Assembly (NCBI RefSeq): GCF_001975225.1
Contig: NZ_CP019445.1
Location: forward strand, 1,488,001-1,552,000
DNA: 64,000 bases
Reading direction: 5' to 3'
Source: Kosakonia cowanii JCM 10956 = DSM 18146
GTDB taxonomy: Bacteria; Pseudomonadota; Gammaproteobacteria; Enterobacterales; Enterobacteriaceae
Shown: positions 30,998 to 41,876 of the stretch, in pieces
Layout: the number at the start of each line of letters is the position of its first letter
Numbering within the stretch: the stretch's first letter is position 1
Made by a program: the position numbers and the translations under genes
Notes under the pieces: model-generated
Databases searched by the model: none
What the model saw: the letters and a program-made list of their open reading frames with translations, nothing else
What the model was told of the DNA's origin: nothing

Positions 30998-31996
30998 ATG
31001 ATACGTTTCGCTGTCATAGGGACGAACTGGATCTCGCGCCAGTTTGTCGATGCCGCCCATGAAACGGGCAAATACAGACTTACCGCCGTCTATTCCCGCA
31101 GCCTTGAACAGGCGCAAACCTTCGCCACCGACTACCCTGTCGAGCATCTCTTTACCTCACTTGAGGAGATGGCGCAGAGCGATGCGATTGACGCGGTCTA
31201 TATTGCCAGCCCCAACTCCCTCCACTTTTCCCAGACGCAGCTGTTTCTCAGCCATAAAAAGCATGTGATCTGCGAAAAACCGTTGGCCTCAAACCTGCGT
31301 GAAGTGGAAGCCGCCATCGCCTGCGCCCGTGAAAATCAGGTGGTGCTGTTTGAAGCCTTCAAAACCGCCAGCCTGCCGAACTTCCTGGTGCTGAAACAGT
31401 CGCTGGCGAAAGCGGGCAAGCTGCGTAAAGCCTTTATTAACTACTGTCAGTACTCGTCGCGCTATCAGCGTTTTCTCGACGGCGAAAACCCCAACACCTT
31501 CAACCCTGCGTTCTCTAATGGGTCGATTATGGATATCGGGTTTTACTGCCTCGCCTCGGCGGTAGCACTGTGGGGCGAACCGCACAGCGTGCAGGCCTCG
31601 GCGAGCCTGCTCTCAAGCGGTGTCGACGCGCACGGCGTGGTGGTGATGAATTACGGCGACTTCAGCGTCACGCTGCAACACTCGAAAGTGAGCGATTCGG
31701 TGCTGGCAAGTGAGATTCAGGGCGAATCGGGCTCGCTGGTGATTGAAAAGATTTCCGAATGCCAGAAGCTCGCCTTTATCCCGCGCGGCGGCAAAGCGCA
31801 GGAGCTGACCCAGCCGCAGCATATCAACACCATGCTGTATGAAGCCGAAACCTTCGCGCGGCTGGTGGAGGAGAATGAGGTGAATCACCCGGGACTTGCC
31901 GTCAGCCGCATTACTGCGAAACTGCAAACGGAGATCCGCCGCCAGACCGGCGTCGTCTTCCCGGCCGATGATGTCAGCGCCCAGCTCCCTGCGTAA
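30998..31996 (+). CDS. ygjR: Gfo/Idh/MocA family oxidoreductase YgjR
   Basis: This 332-residue NAD(P)-dependent sugar-type dehydrogenase of unknown substrate starts with the Rossmann sequence MIRFAVIGTNWISRQFVDAA. It contains the family lysine motif HVICEKPLASN. The C-terminal alpha/beta substrate domain includes SNGSIMDIGFYCLASAVALW. A good GGAGAAG ribosome-binding site precedes the ATG. The alx riboswitch begins shortly after its stop codon. Confidence 0.9.
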   Translation: MIRFAVIGTNWISRQFVDAAHETGKYRLTAVYSRSLEQAQTFATDYPVEHLFTSLEEMAQSDAIDAVYIASPNSLHFSQTQLFLSHKKHVICEKPLASNLREVEAAIACARENQVVLFEAFKTASLPNFLVLKQSLAKAGKLRKAFINYCQYSSRYQRFLDGENPNTFNPAFSNGSIMDIGFYCLASAVALWGEPHSVQASASLLSSGVDAHGVVVMNYGDFSVTLQHSKVSDSVLASEIQGESGSLVIEKISECQKLAFIPRGGKAQELTQPQHINTMLYEAETFARLVEENEVNHPGLAVSRITAKLQTEIRRQTGVVFPADDVSAQLPA

Positions 31997-32023
31997 AGCT
32001 TCGTAAGAAGCGCTGGCGACACA

Positions 32024-32050
32024 TTGACCAGCTCAATGTGTTGACATAAT
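32024..32050 (+). promoter_or_regulatory. Candidate promoter of the alx leader
   Basis: TTGACC (32024-32029) and CATAAT (32045-32050) are 15 bp apart, a little short but just upstream of the riboswitch. Confidence 0.45.
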
Positions 32051-32057
32051 TTGTTAC

Positions 32058-32174
32058 CAGCAAAGGGGAGTAACTTCTTCGCCGGTGGGTCGTCATTACG
32101 GTGCGTTAAGCACCCGGTCGCCGGGCGTCGTTATCGACGTAAGTGAGACCTTGCCGGAAGGCGAGATCCCCCTG
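32058..32174 (+). ncRNA. sraF: yybP-ykoY (Mn2+/pH-responsive) riboswitch of alx (SraF/PRE)
   Basis: The conserved yybP-ykoY elements are present: AAAGGGGAGTAACTTC at the 5' side, GCCGGTGGGTCGTC, and the 3' partner GAGACCTTGCCGGAAGGCGA followed by GATCCCCCT that can pair back with the GGGG. In E. coli this leader senses manganese and alkaline pH and controls alx. Position and order are the same here. Confidence 0.88.
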
Positions 32175-32185
32175 CACCAGGCAAG

Positions 32186-32220
32186 CGGCTAACGTCTTCT
32201 GACGTTGGCCGTTTTTGTTT
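32186..32220 (+). terminator. Expression-platform terminator of the alx riboswitch
   Basis: CGGCTAACGTC, loop TTCT, GACGTTGGCCG give an 11-bp stem followed by TTTTTGTTT, only 16 bases before the alx ATG. It lies between the aptamer and the ribosome-binding site, so the switch can act by premature termination. Confidence 0.88.
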
Positions 32221-32236
32221 GCGTGAGGATCTGCTG

Positions 32237-33202
32237 ATGAATAGTGTTGGCACACCGATGTTATGGGGCGTTTTCGCCGTTGCCGTGGTAATAATGCTGG
32301 CGATCGACCTTCTGCTTCAGGGGCGTCGCGGCGCGCATACGATGACCATGAAACAGGCGGCCGTGTGGTCAGTAGTGTGGGTTAGCCTGTCGCTACTGTT
32401 TAATGCCGCCTTCTGGTGGTATCTGACGCAAACCGAAGGGCGCGCGGTCGCAGATACCCAGGCGCTGGCGTTCTTAACCGGTTATCTAATTGAAAAAGCC
32501 CTGGCGGTGGATAACGTCTTCGTCTGGCTGATGCTGTTTAGTTACTTTGCCGTCCCTGCGGCACTGCAACGCCGGGTGCTGATCTACGGCGTACTCGGGG
32601 CGATCGTGCTGCGTACCATCATGATCTTCGCCGGTAGCTGGCTGATTACCCAGTTCTCATGGCTGCTCTACGTTTTTGGTGCTTTCCTGCTCTTTACCGG
32701 CGTGAAGATGGCGCTGGCGAAAGAGGATGAGAAGGGCATTGGCGATAAACCGGTGGTGCGCTGGTTGCGTAGCCATCTGCGCATGACCGACAGCATCGAA
32801 AGTGAACACTTCTTTGTGCGCAAAAACGGTCTGCTGTATGCCACGCCGCTGCTGCTGGTGCTGATTCTGGTCGAGCTGAGCGATGTGATCTTTGCCGTCG
32901 ACAGCATCCCGGCGATCTTCGCCGTCACCACCGATCCCTTTATCGTCCTTACCTCTAACTTGTTTGCTATTCTGGGGCTGCGCGCGATGTACTTCCTGCT
33001 GGCAGGCGTGGCGGAGCGCTTCTCGATGCTTAAATATGGACTGTCGGTAATTCTGGTGTTTATCGGTATCAAGATGCTGATCGTCGATTTCTTCCATATC
33101 CCGATTGCCATCTCCCTTGGCGTGGTGGGCGGCATTCTGGTGCTGACGCTGCTGATTAATAGCTGGGTTAACTACCAGAACGACAAGAAAAACCGCGCGT
33201 AA
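32237..33202 (+). CDS. alx: TerC-family membrane protein Alx (manganese exporter)
   Basis: Alx is an inner-membrane protein induced at high pH and linked to manganese export. I chose ATG 32237 ([13 protein letters not shown]), giving 321 residues as in E. coli; an upstream in-frame TTG would reach into the terminator. It has about nine hydrophobic segments and the TerC acidic motifs: [19 protein letters not shown] and [20 protein letters not shown]. Expression is governed by the riboswitch directly upstream. Confidence 0.96.
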   Translation: MNSVGTPMLWGVFAVAVVIMLAIDLLLQGRRGAHTMTMKQAAVWSVVWVSLSLLFNAAFWWYLTQTEGRAVADTQALAFLTGYLIEKALAVDNVFVWLMLFSYFAVPAALQRRVLIYGVLGAIVLRTIMIFAGSWLITQFSWLLYVFGAFLLFTGVKMALAKEDEKGIGDKPVVRWLRSHLRMTDSIESEHFFVRKNGLLYATPLLLVLILVELSDVIFAVDSIPAIFAVTTDPFIVLTSNLFAILGLRAMYFLLAGVAERFSMLKYGLSVILVFIGIKMLIVDFFHIPIAISLGVVGGILVLTLLINSWVNYQNDKKNRA

Positions 33203-33205
33203 GCC

Positions 33206-33245
33206 GTAAATCGCCGCTCTGCCACCCCGGCGAGCGGCGATTTAC
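33206..33245. terminator. Long hairpin after alx
   Basis: A perfect 14-bp inverted repeat (GTAAATCGCCGCTC and its complement) around a 12-nt loop starts just after the alx stop. It has A/T-rich ends but no clean T-run, so it may stabilise the mRNA more than terminate it. Confidence 0.6.
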
Positions 33246-33442
33246 CACGCCCTGTCGTGCTGGTCACAAAATGCCGACAGCAAAAATGAAAAAGACGCGC
33301 CAGAGCGTAAAAGTAGAAATCTCTCTCTTCCCTGTTCTCACAGAGTTCATATACTCCTTTCAGCAAACAATTGTTACATCCTGACAAAGCTCTGTTTAAA
33401 AGAGCAGCGGGGTGTGATTCCACAACATGAAAGGAAAATGGC

Positions 33443-34687
33443 ATGACAACACACCGCTCCGCGGGGTTGCTACAGCGTTTCGTTGACGGCAGCCTGGTGA
33501 AACAGATTCTTCTCGGCCTCGTTCTGGGGATTTTACTGGCGTGGATCTCGACGCCCGCCGCCATCGCCACCGGTATTCTCGGTACGCTGTTTGTCAGCGC
33601 CTTAAAAGCCGTTGCGCCGGTGCTGGTATTGATGCTGGTGATGGCGTCCATTGCCGGACACCAGCAGGGCCAACGCACCCACCTTCGTCCGGTACTGGTG
33701 CTCTATTTATTAGGTACCTTTACCGCTGCACTTACCGCCGTGCTGGCCAGTTTCCTCTTCCCTTCCACTTTGCAGTTAGTACCCGGCGCCAGCGATATTA
33801 CGCCGCCCTCCGGCATTATTGAGGTGCTGCGCGGCTTGCTGACCAGCATGATCGCCAACCCGGTGACGGCAATTATGGAAGCAAACTATATCGGTATCCT
33901 GGTGTGGGCCGTCGGGCTGGGTTTTGCCCTGCGTCACAGCAGTGAGACGACGAAAAAAATGGTGCAGGATATGTCGGGCGCCGTCACCTTTATGGTGCGG
34001 ATCGTGATTCGTTTTGCGCCGATTGGCATTTTCGGTCTCGTCTCCTCGACCCTTGCCACGTCGGGTTTCGGCGCGCTGTTAGGTTATGCGCAACTGCTGG
34101 TGGTACTGGTGGGCTGCATGGCATTTGTCGCGCTGGTCATTAACCCGCTGCTGGTCTACTGGAAGATCCGCCGCAACCCCTACCCGCTGGTCTTTACCTG
34201 CCTGCGCGAAAGCGGTGTAACGGCCTTTTTCACCCGCAGCTCGGCGGCGAATATCCCGGTCAATATGACGCTGTGTGAAAAGCTCAATCTCGATCGCGAC
34301 ACCTACTCCGTCTCCATCCCGCTGGGAGCAACCATTAATATGGCGGGCGCAGCGATCACCATTACCGTGCTGGCGCTGGCGGCAGTGCATACGCTGGGCA
34401 TTACGGTCGATCTGCCGACGGCGCTGCTGCTGAGCGTGGTGGCGTCCCTCTGTGCTTGCGGTGCATCCGGGGTGGCGGGCGGCTCGCTGCTGCTGATCCC
34501 GCTGGCCTGCAACATGTTCGGTATCTCCAACGATGTCGCGATGCAGGTGGTGGCGGTCGGCTTTATCATCGGCGTGTTGCAGGACTCCTGCGAAACCGCG
34601 CTCAACTCCTCAACCGATGTGCTGTTTACCGCTGCGGTGTGTCAGGCGGAAGATGAGCGGCTGGTAAAGAACGCGCTGCGTAGTTAA
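33443..34687 (+). CDS. sstT: Serine/threonine:Na+ symporter SstT
   Basis: SstT imports serine and threonine with sodium. The 414 residues equal the E. coli length. It is a DAACS (glutamate transporter-like) protein with eight membrane segments and two re-entrant loops. The substrate-binding hairpins are visible as [13 protein letters not shown] and as [20 protein letters not shown], with the sodium-site region [29 protein letters not shown] gives a clear ribosome-binding site. Confidence 0.95.
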   Translation: MTTHRSAGLLQRFVDGSLVKQILLGLVLGILLAWISTPAAIATGILGTLFVSALKAVAPVLVLMLVMASIAGHQQGQRTHLRPVLVLYLLGTFTAALTAVLASFLFPSTLQLVPGASDITPPSGIIEVLRGLLTSMIANPVTAIMEANYIGILVWAVGLGFALRHSSETTKKMVQDMSGAVTFMVRIVIRFAPIGIFGLVSSTLATSGFGALLGYAQLLVVLVGCMAFVALVINPLLVYWKIRRNPYPLVFTCLRESGVTAFFTRSSAANIPVNMTLCEKLNLDRDTYSVSIPLGATINMAGAAITITVLALAAVHTLGITVDLPTALLLSVVASLCACGASGVAGGSLLLIPLACNMFGISNDVAMQVVAVGFIIGVLQDSCETALNSSTDVLFTAAVCQAEDERLVKNALRS

Positions 34688-34700
34688 GCGGCGGAGAGGC

Positions 34701-34739
34701 AAAAAAAAGCGGCGCTGTCAGGGGAGCGCCGCTTTGCTT
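34701..34739. terminator. Terminator between sstT and uxaA
   Basis: AGCGGCGCT (34708-34716) pairs with AGCGCCGCT (34725-34733). Eight A on the left make it a strong terminator for uxaC-uxaA on the minus strand; on the plus side TTGCTT gives weaker termination of sstT. Confidence 0.88.
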
Positions 34740-34757
34740 AGTGCACCTCAGTGCGAT

Positions 34758-36245
34758 TTATAAAGTTACACCACTTTTGAAGATGGCTAACTCACGGAAA
34801 TCATTTTTCTCGTTGCAGGTCTGTTTACCGTTAGCGATATCAACAATCACATCGACAAACTCCTCCAGAAGCTGCGGCATTGCTTTGCCGTGGATCAACT
34901 GACCTGCATCAAAATCGATCCAGTGTTTCTTTTTCGCCGCCAGCTCACTGTTAGTGGCGATTTTCACCGTTGGCACAAAACCGCCGTAGGGCGTCCCGCG
35001 ACCGGTGCTGAACAGCACCATATGGCAGCCGGCACCGGCTAACGCGCTGGTCGCGACCGCATCGTTGCCCGGCGCGCTCAGCAGATTGAGGCCGTGGGTT
35101 TGCAGACGCTCGCCGTAGCGCAGCACATCAACCACCTGGCTGGCACCCGCTTTCTGCGTACAGCCCAGTGACTTCTCTTCCAGCGTCGTGATGCCGCCCG
35201 CTTTGTTGCCCGGTGACGGGTTTTCATAGATCGGCTGATTGTGGGCAATAAAGTACTGTTTGAAGTCGTTAACCATGGTCACGGTCTTCTCAAAGGTACT
35301 TTCGTCACGGCAATGGCTCATCAGAATGCGCTCAGCGCCGAACATCTCCGGCACTTCGGTCAGCACCGTGGTGCCGCCGTTGCCAATCACATAATCAGAG
35401 AAGCGGCCGAGCATCGGGTTGGCGGTAATACCGGAAAGCCCGTCAGAGCCGCCACACTCCAGGCCAAACTTCAGCTCGCTCAGTTTACCCGGCTCGCGCT
35501 TATCGTTACGCATCGCCTCATAGAGCGCATGCAGATGCTCAAGCCCCGCTTCCACTTCGTCGTCCTGATGCTGGCAGACCATAAAGTGGACGCGGTCAGC
35601 ATCAAATTCACCCAGCGTCTGGCGGAAAGCGTCAACCTGGTTGTTTTCACACCCAAGGCCAATCACCAGCACCGCGCCCGCATTCGGATGACGCACCATG
35701 TTTTGCAGCATGGTGCGCGTATTGATGTGGTCGTCGCCCAGCTGTGAACAGCCGTAGGTGTGGCTGAAGAGGTAAACGCCGTCGATATCTTCGGCGTCAT
35801 GGGTCTCTTTCAGAAAGCGGTTCTGGATCTGACGGGCGATGCCATTCACGCAGCCGACCGTCGGCAGGATCCACAACTCATTACGGATCCCCACTTCCCC
35901 ATTCGCCCGGCGGTAGATCTGCACGTCACGATCGCCCGCCTGGCTGCCCTCATCCTGAAAATCAGGTTGATAGCTATACTCGTCCAGATCGCTGAGGTTC
36001 GTTCGCGCATTGTGGGAATGGATGTACTCGCCCGACGCGATATCTGACGTCGCATGACCAATCGGCAGACCATATTTAACAATGTTTTCGCCCTGCTTGA
36101 TGGCGTGCAGCGCAAATTTATGCCCGCGCGATACGGCCTGGCGCAGCTGTACGGTCTGGTTGTCGATAACGACTTCCGCGCCTTCAGCAAGATCGGCCAG
36201 CGCTACTGCGACGTTATCCAGCGAATGGATCTTGATGTATTGCAT
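34758..36245 (-). CDS. uxaA: Altronate dehydratase UxaA
   Basis: UxaA dehydrates D-altronate to 2-keto-3-deoxygluconate in galacturonate breakdown. The 495 residues match E. coli. The N-terminal SAF-type domain (about 1-75) ends near YGLPIGHATSDIASGEYIHS; the C-terminal altronase domain has the conserved FSHTYGCSQLGDD, LGCENNQVDAF, LECGGSDGLSGITANPMLG and [17 protein letters not shown] blocks. It follows uxaC by 17 bp and forms the uxaCA operon. GarD in this window is a relative. Confidence 0.96.
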   Translation of the reverse strand: MQYIKIHSLDNVAVALADLAEGAEVVIDNQTVQLRQAVSRGHKFALHAIKQGENIVKYGLPIGHATSDIASGEYIHSHNARTNLSDLDEYSYQPDFQDEGSQAGDRDVQIYRRANGEVGIRNELWILPTVGCVNGIARQIQNRFLKETHDAEDIDGVYLFSHTYGCSQLGDDHINTRTMLQNMVRHPNAGAVLVIGLGCENNQVDAFRQTLGEFDADRVHFMVCQHQDDEVEAGLEHLHALYEAMRNDKREPGKLSELKFGLECGGSDGLSGITANPMLGRFSDYVIGNGGTTVLTEVPEMFGAERILMSHCRDESTFEKTVTMVNDFKQYFIAHNQPIYENPSPGNKAGGITTLEEKSLGCTQKAGASQVVDVLRYGERLQTHGLNLLSAPGNDAVATSALAGAGCHMVLFSTGRGTPYGGFVPTVKIATNSELAAKKKHWIDFDAGQLIHGKAMPQLLEEFVDVIVDIANGKQTCNEKNDFRELAIFKSGVTL

Positions 36246-36262
36246 ATCAACCTCAAACGGCC

Positions 36263-37708
<1,446 letters not shown>

Positions 37709-37803
37709 CTACCTTAATGCTGTCAAAGTTATCACACCAATTTCTATAGACCGAAGGTATTTTCGTGAGTTGGATCAATAAAAGCAGACAAAAACTGACA
37801 CGC

Positions 37804-37818
37804 TAATTGGTTAAACCG
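37804..37818. promoter_or_regulatory. ExuR operator candidate (uxaC side)
   Basis: TAATTGGTTAAACCG resembles the palindromic TTGGTATACCAA-type box of ExuR/UxuR. A further half-site CACCAATTT lies at 37736-37744. Both are in the uxaC-exuT gap. Confidence 0.45.
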
Positions 37819-37885
37819 CCCGCCAGGCCGCGCCAAATCTGGCTCTCCGCGCCGAAGCTAAAGACCACACAAAGAAAAACACTTT

Positions 37886-37901
37886 TGTGATGTCACTCAC
37901 C
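37886..37901. promoter_or_regulatory. CRP site in the uxaC-exuT gap
   Basis: TGTGATGTCACTCACC fits TGTGA-N6-TCACA with one mismatch. Hexuronate genes are under catabolite control in E. coli. Confidence 0.7.
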
Positions 37902-37906
37902 TTTTC

Positions 37907-37923
37907 AAGTTGTATGACAAGTT
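37907..37923. promoter_or_regulatory. Palindrome upstream of exuT
   Basis: AAGTTGTATGACAAGTT has TTGT/ACAA arms around ATG. It is immediately beside the CRP site and could be an ExuR operator. The assignment rests on position and symmetry only. Confidence 0.4.
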
Positions 37924-38141
37924 ATCTTGCTGCCGTCGAATTGATTACCCGACGGAATGCATTCCCGATAAGACGTTAATCGGAATTAACGGTACGGACG
38001 CCGACTTACAAACAGAACGTTTACTGATGGCAGGCTTGGGCCGTAGCGGAACCTCTTTCCGGTTACGCCCTCCCGTTTCCACCCTCCGATGCGAGCGAAG
38101 GGTGTCCGCGCAAGCGGTAATAACATAACGATGAGGTTTAC
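37924..38141 (+). promoter_or_regulatory. Structured leader of exuT
   Basis: About 220 nt separate the putative operator region from the exuT start. Hairpins CCGTCG...CGACGG (37933-37955) and CGGAA-CCTCT-TTCCG extended by GTA/TAC pairs (around 38042-38067) are visible. I do not recognise an RNA family or a leader peptide. Confidence 0.35.
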
Positions 38142-39443
38142 ATGCGTAAAATCAAAGGATTACGTTGGTACATGATAGCACTGGTGACGGTCGGCACCGT
38201 GCTTGGCTACCTGACACGTAACACCATAGCGGCAGCCGCTCCGACGTTGATGGAAGAGTTGCACATCTCGACTCAGCAATATTCGTATATCATCGCGGCC
38301 TACTCTGCGGCCTACACCATCATGCAGCCGGTTGCGGGCTATGTCCTCGACATTCTGGGCACCAAAATTGGTTACGCCTTCTTCGCAATTACCTGGGCTA
38401 TCTTCTGCGGCGCCACCGCACTGGCAGGCAGCTGGGGCGGTCTGGCACTGGCACGCGGCGCCGTGGGCGCAGCTGAAGCGGCGATGATCCCGGCAGGCCT
38501 GAAAGCGGCTTCCGAATGGTTCCCGGCAAAAGAGCGCTCCATCGCCGTCGGCTACTTCAACGTCGGTTCATCGATTGGCGCGATGATTGCGCCGCCGCTG
38601 GTGGTATGGGCAATCGTTATGCACAGTTGGGAGATGGCGTTCGTTATCTCTGGCGTACTGAGCTTTATCTGGGCGATGGCCTGGCTCATCTTCTATAAGC
38701 ACCCGCGCGATCAGAAAAAATTGAGCGAAGAGGAGCGTGAATACATCATTGGCGGTCAGGAAGCACAGCACCAGACCAACAACGGTAAGAAAATGTCCGT
38801 TCGCCAGATCCTTGGCACCCGCCAGTTCTGGGGTATCGCGCTGCCGCGTTTTCTGGCTGAACCAGCCTGGGGTACCTTTAACGCCTGGATCCCGCTGTTC
38901 ATGTTCAAAGTGTATGGCTTTAACCTGAAAGAGATTGCGATGTTCGCCTGGATGCCGATGCTGTTCGCGGATCTCGGTTGTATCGTGGGCGGTTATCTGC
39001 CGCCGCTGTTCCAGCGCATCTTCGGCGTGAACCTGATTGTCTCGCGTAAAATGGTGGTCACCATGGGCGCGCTGCTGATGATTGGCCCAGGCATGATTGG
39101 TCTCTTCACCAGCCCGTATGTGGCGATTGGCCTGCTCTGTATCGGCGGCTTTGCGCACCAGTCTCTCTCCGGCGCGCTGATTACGCTCTCTTCCGACGTG
39201 TTTGGTCGTAACGAAGTGGCAACTGCCAACGGCCTGACCGGGATGGCAGCATGGATGGCAAGCACCATGTTCGCCCTGGTAGTGGGTGCGCTGGCAGATA
39301 CCATCGGCTTTAGCCCGCTGTTCGCGGTACTGGCGCTGTTTGACCTGATGGGCGCGGTGCTCATCTGGACGGTGCTGAAAAACAAATCTGCCGAAGAGGT
39401 AGCAAAAGAGCAGGCTGTCGGCTCGCCCGCCGCACAAAGTTAG
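38142..39443 (+). CDS. exuT: Hexuronate:H+ symporter ExuT
   Basis: ExuT imports galacturonate and glucuronate. The 433 residues form a twelve-segment MFS transporter of the anion:cation symporter branch. Visible features are MRKIKGLRWYMIALVTVGTV at the start, GYLTRNTIAAAAPTLMEELH, the signature-like LDILGTKIGYAFF between segments 2 and 3, and SEWFPAKERSIAVGYFNVGS. It is divergent from uxaCA and followed by a terminator and exuR, so one regulator serves both. Confidence 0.95.
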   Translation: MRKIKGLRWYMIALVTVGTVLGYLTRNTIAAAAPTLMEELHISTQQYSYIIAAYSAAYTIMQPVAGYVLDILGTKIGYAFFAITWAIFCGATALAGSWGGLALARGAVGAAEAAMIPAGLKAASEWFPAKERSIAVGYFNVGSSIGAMIAPPLVVWAIVMHSWEMAFVISGVLSFIWAMAWLIFYKHPRDQKKLSEEEREYIIGGQEAQHQTNNGKKMSVRQILGTRQFWGIALPRFLAEPAWGTFNAWIPLFMFKVYGFNLKEIAMFAWMPMLFADLGCIVGGYLPPLFQRIFGVNLIVSRKMVVTMGALLMIGPGMIGLFTSPYVAIGLLCIGGFAHQSLSGALITLSSDVFGRNEVATANGLTGMAAWMASTMFALVVGALADTIGFSPLFAVLALFDLMGAVLIWTVLKNKSAEEVAKEQAVGSPAAQS

Positions 39444-39466
39444 CCCCGCTTTTTTTAAAACTATTT

Positions 39467-39490
39467 AAAGCCGCCTGAGGGCGGCTTTTT
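39467..39490 (+). terminator. Terminator of exuT
   Basis: AAAGCCGCC, TGAG, GGCGGC then TTTTT, 24 bp after the exuT stop. Confidence 0.92.
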
Positions 39491-39517
39491 CGTTATTGAC
39501 AATGGTGAGAAGGCGCT

Positions 39518-39534
39518 AAAAGTGGTATAACAAA
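39518..39534 (+). promoter_or_regulatory. ExuR operator overlapping the exuR promoter
   Basis: AAAGTGGTATAACAAAT resembles the AATTGGTATACCAAAT box and contains an extended -10 (TGGTATAAC). This position fits autorepression of exuR. Confidence 0.5.
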
Positions 39535-39565
39535 TCCCATTATTGCCCTCTCCTCTGGAGCTTGT

Positions 39566-40342
39566 ATGGAAATCTCCGAACCACGACGTCTCTACCAGCA
39601 ACTTGCCGCCGAGCTTAAAAGCCGGATTGAGCAAGGCGTTTATCTTGTGGGAGAGAAGCTGCCCGCCGAACGCTTTATCGCCGATGAGAAAAGCGTCAGC
39701 CGGACCGTGGTGCGTGAAGCGATCATCATGCTCGAAGTGGAGGGGTATGTCGAAGTGCGTAAAGGCTCCGGCATTCACGTTATCTCCAACCAGGCGCGCC
39801 ATACACAAGCACCGGATGAGAATCTTGAGTTCGCCAGCTACGGTCCTTTTGAGCTGCTGCAGGCGCGCCAGCTGATTGAGAGCAATATCGCGGAGTTCGC
39901 TGCTACGCAGGTGACGAAGCAGGACATCATGAAGCTGATGGAGATCCAGGACAAAGCGCGCAAAGAGAAGTGCTTTCGCGACTCTGAATGGGATTTGCAG
40001 TTCCACGTACAGGTGGCGCTGGCAACGCAGAATACGGCCCTGGCCGCTATCGTTGAAAAGATGTGGACGCAGCGCGTGCATAACCCCTACTGGAAGAAAC
40101 TGCACGACCATATCGATCTGCGCACCGTTGATAACTGGTGCGACGATCATGACCAGATCCTGAAAGCGCTGATCCGTAAAGATCCCCACGGCGCGAAGCT
40201 GGCGATGTGGCAGCACCTGGAGAACACCAAACAGATGCTGTTTAACGAAACCAGCGACGACTTTGAGTTCAATGCCGACCGCTACCTCTTCGCCGATAAC
40301 CCGGTCGTTCATCTCGATACGGCGGCTAACGGCACGAAATAA
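39566..40342 (+). CDS. exuR: GntR/FadR-family repressor ExuR
   Basis: ExuR represses exuT and uxaCA and is released by hexuronates. The 258 residues equal E. coli ExuR. The winged helix is N-terminal: [20 protein letters not shown] and [20 protein letters not shown]. The FCD effector domain follows with [19 protein letters not shown] and [20 protein letters not shown]. It is located just after exuT. Confidence 0.96.
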   Translation: MEISEPRRLYQQLAAELKSRIEQGVYLVGEKLPAERFIADEKSVSRTVVREAIIMLEVEGYVEVRKGSGIHVISNQARHTQAPDENLEFASYGPFELLQARQLIESNIAEFAATQVTKQDIMKLMEIQDKARKEKCFRDSEWDLQFHVQVALATQNTALAAIVEKMWTQRVHNPYWKKLHDHIDLRTVDNWCDDHDQILKALIRKDPHGAKLAMWQHLENTKQMLFNETSDDFEFNADRYLFADNPVVHLDTAANGTK

Positions 40343-40351
40343 AAAATCCTC

Positions 40352-40387
40352 TACAGGCGCGCACTTACACCGCGCCTGTAAGAATTT
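40352..40387 (+). terminator. Terminator-like hairpin after exuR
   Basis: TACAGGCGCG pairs perfectly with CGCGCCTGTA around a 9-nt loop, followed by AGAATTTT. The T-run is short. Confidence 0.6.
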
Positions 40388-40675
40388 TGGGTAAGTGAAA
40401 AGTATAGAGTGTCAGCGTGTGTAAATACCCTCGCCTCTTTCCGCCTTCCCCCGGCAAAATCACTTCTGAGCGCTTTTCTGACTGACGCATTACCTCAGCC
40501 TTTGTTACAATTGGATGCATTTCGCTTCTGTGTGAGTCAGCGCTTGCTCACAGCGCCTCACCAGGATGACCCCTGCACCGGATGTGCCACGAGCGACCAT
40601 AATGTATGAGAACGTATCGCCGTGCTGTTTCGTACGTAGCAGACGTGACGTAAACCGATGTACCAGGAACACCGA
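40388..40675 (+). promoter_or_regulatory. Upstream region of yqjA-mzrA
   Basis: This is the promoter region of an operon that is CpxR-activated in E. coli. GTAAA at 40640 followed after five bases by GTACC is a poor CpxR box, and CATAAT at 40598-40603 is a possible -10. I cannot place the promoter firmly. Confidence 0.35.
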
Positions 40676-41338
40676 ATGGAACTTTTAAGCCAGTTACTTC
40701 ACGCCCTTTGGAGCCAGGATTTTGAGACGCTGTCGCAGCCTGGCATGATCGGCATGCTCTATTTCGTTTTATTTGTCATTTTATTTCTGGAAAACGGTTT
40801 GCTGCCGGCGGCGTTTCTGCCCGGTGATAGCCTGCTGGTGCTGGTTGGCGTATTGATTGCCAAAGGTGCGCTGGGCTATCCGCAAACTCTGTTACTGCTT
40901 ACCGTCGCTGCAAGTACCGGCTGCTGGCTGAGCTACATTCAGGGGCGCTGGCTTGGCAACACGCGGCTGGTGCAGAAATGGCTCTCTCATCTTCCAGCCC
41001 ACTACCACCAGCGCGCGCACCATCTGTTCCATAAACATGGGCTGTCGGCGCTGTTAGTCGGGCGCTTTATCGCATTTGTTCGCACATTGCTGCCAACTAT
41101 TGCCGGACTCTCTGGTCTGAGCAATACGCGTTTTCAATTTTTCAACTGGATGAGCGGCCTGCTGTGGGTGCTGATCCTGACAACGCTGGGTTACCTGTTG
41201 GGCATCACGCCGGTGTTTAAAAAGTATGAAGATGCGTTGATGTCCTGTTTGATGCTGCTTCCGGTGGTGCTGCTGGTGATTGGCCTGGTTGGCTCACTGG
41301 TGGTGTTGTGGAAGAAAAAACATAGCAATCGGAGCTAA
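40676..41338 (+). CDS. yqjA: DedA-family inner-membrane protein YqjA
   Basis: YqjA is a DedA protein needed, redundantly with YghB, for envelope proton-motive-force homeostasis and alkaline tolerance. I chose ATG 40676 ([12 protein letters not shown]), giving 220 residues as in E. coli; six upstream codons were dropped. Family features are [20 protein letters not shown] with essential acidic residues, and [20 protein letters not shown] with the essential arginines. mzrA starts 6 bp after its stop. Confidence 0.95.
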   Translation: MELLSQLLHALWSQDFETLSQPGMIGMLYFVLFVILFLENGLLPAAFLPGDSLLVLVGVLIAKGALGYPQTLLLLTVAASTGCWLSYIQGRWLGNTRLVQKWLSHLPAHYHQRAHHLFHKHGLSALLVGRFIAFVRTLLPTIAGLSGLSNTRFQFFNWMSGLLWVLILTTLGYLLGITPVFKKYEDALMSCLMLLPVVLLVIGLVGSLVVLWKKKHSNRS

Positions 41339-41344
41339 AAGACA

Positions 41345-41731
41345 ATGGAACTGCGTGCGCCTTTTCTGCGCTGGGTATTTACAAGCCTCACTGCTGCGGC
41401 GCTCTTTTGCGTGCTGTTTCTCGCCTGGACGGCGGTGCAAAATCGCGAGTCGACGCTTGCGATCCGCCCGCTGACGCAAAACATTACCGTGCCGGATGGA
41501 TTCTCCATCTGGCATCATCTCGACGCCAACGGCATTCACTTTAAAAGCATCACCCCGCAGGATGACACCCTGCTGATTAAATTCGACTCCAGCGAGCAGA
41601 GCGCCGCCGCCAAGGCCGTTCTGGATCGCACTCTCCCCCAGGGGTATGTCATTGCCGCTCAGGATGATGCCGACACCCAAACTTCTGCGTGGCTTAACCG
41701 CCTGCGCAACAGCACACACAGATTCGGCTAA
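41345..41731 (+). CDS. mzrA: EnvZ/OmpR modulator MzrA
   Basis: MzrA is a small bitopic inner-membrane protein that interacts with EnvZ and links the Cpx response to OmpR signalling. The product is 128 residues with a single N-terminal membrane segment near 11-28 ([18 protein letters not shown]) and a periplasmic remainder that includes LSIRPLT-like [20 protein letters not shown]. It is translationally close to yqjA, with the ribosome-binding GGAGC overlapping the yqjA stop. Confidence 0.9.
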   Translation: MELRAPFLRWVFTSLTAAALFCVLFLAWTAVQNRESTLAIRPLTQNITVPDGFSIWHHLDANGIHFKSITPQDDTLLIKFDSSEQSAAAKAVLDRTLPQGYVIAAQDDADTQTSAWLNRLRNSTHRFG

Positions 41732-41876
41732 CCTCTCCAGGATTCTGAATCTTTTCACTAACTTTGGTGTTTAGCCGTTACTTAACTATGCTTGAGTAAC
41801 GGGACCAGGGTTCACATTACGTAACTGGATGCTGGCGTACCCTGTTTCGCCAGCTAACAACGGAAGGTTATCGACT

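Noticed and set aside
38568..39437. A 289-codon open frame antisense to exuT
   Set aside because: A shadow of a strongly biased gene; composition (His/Arg/Gln-rich) is not protein-like.
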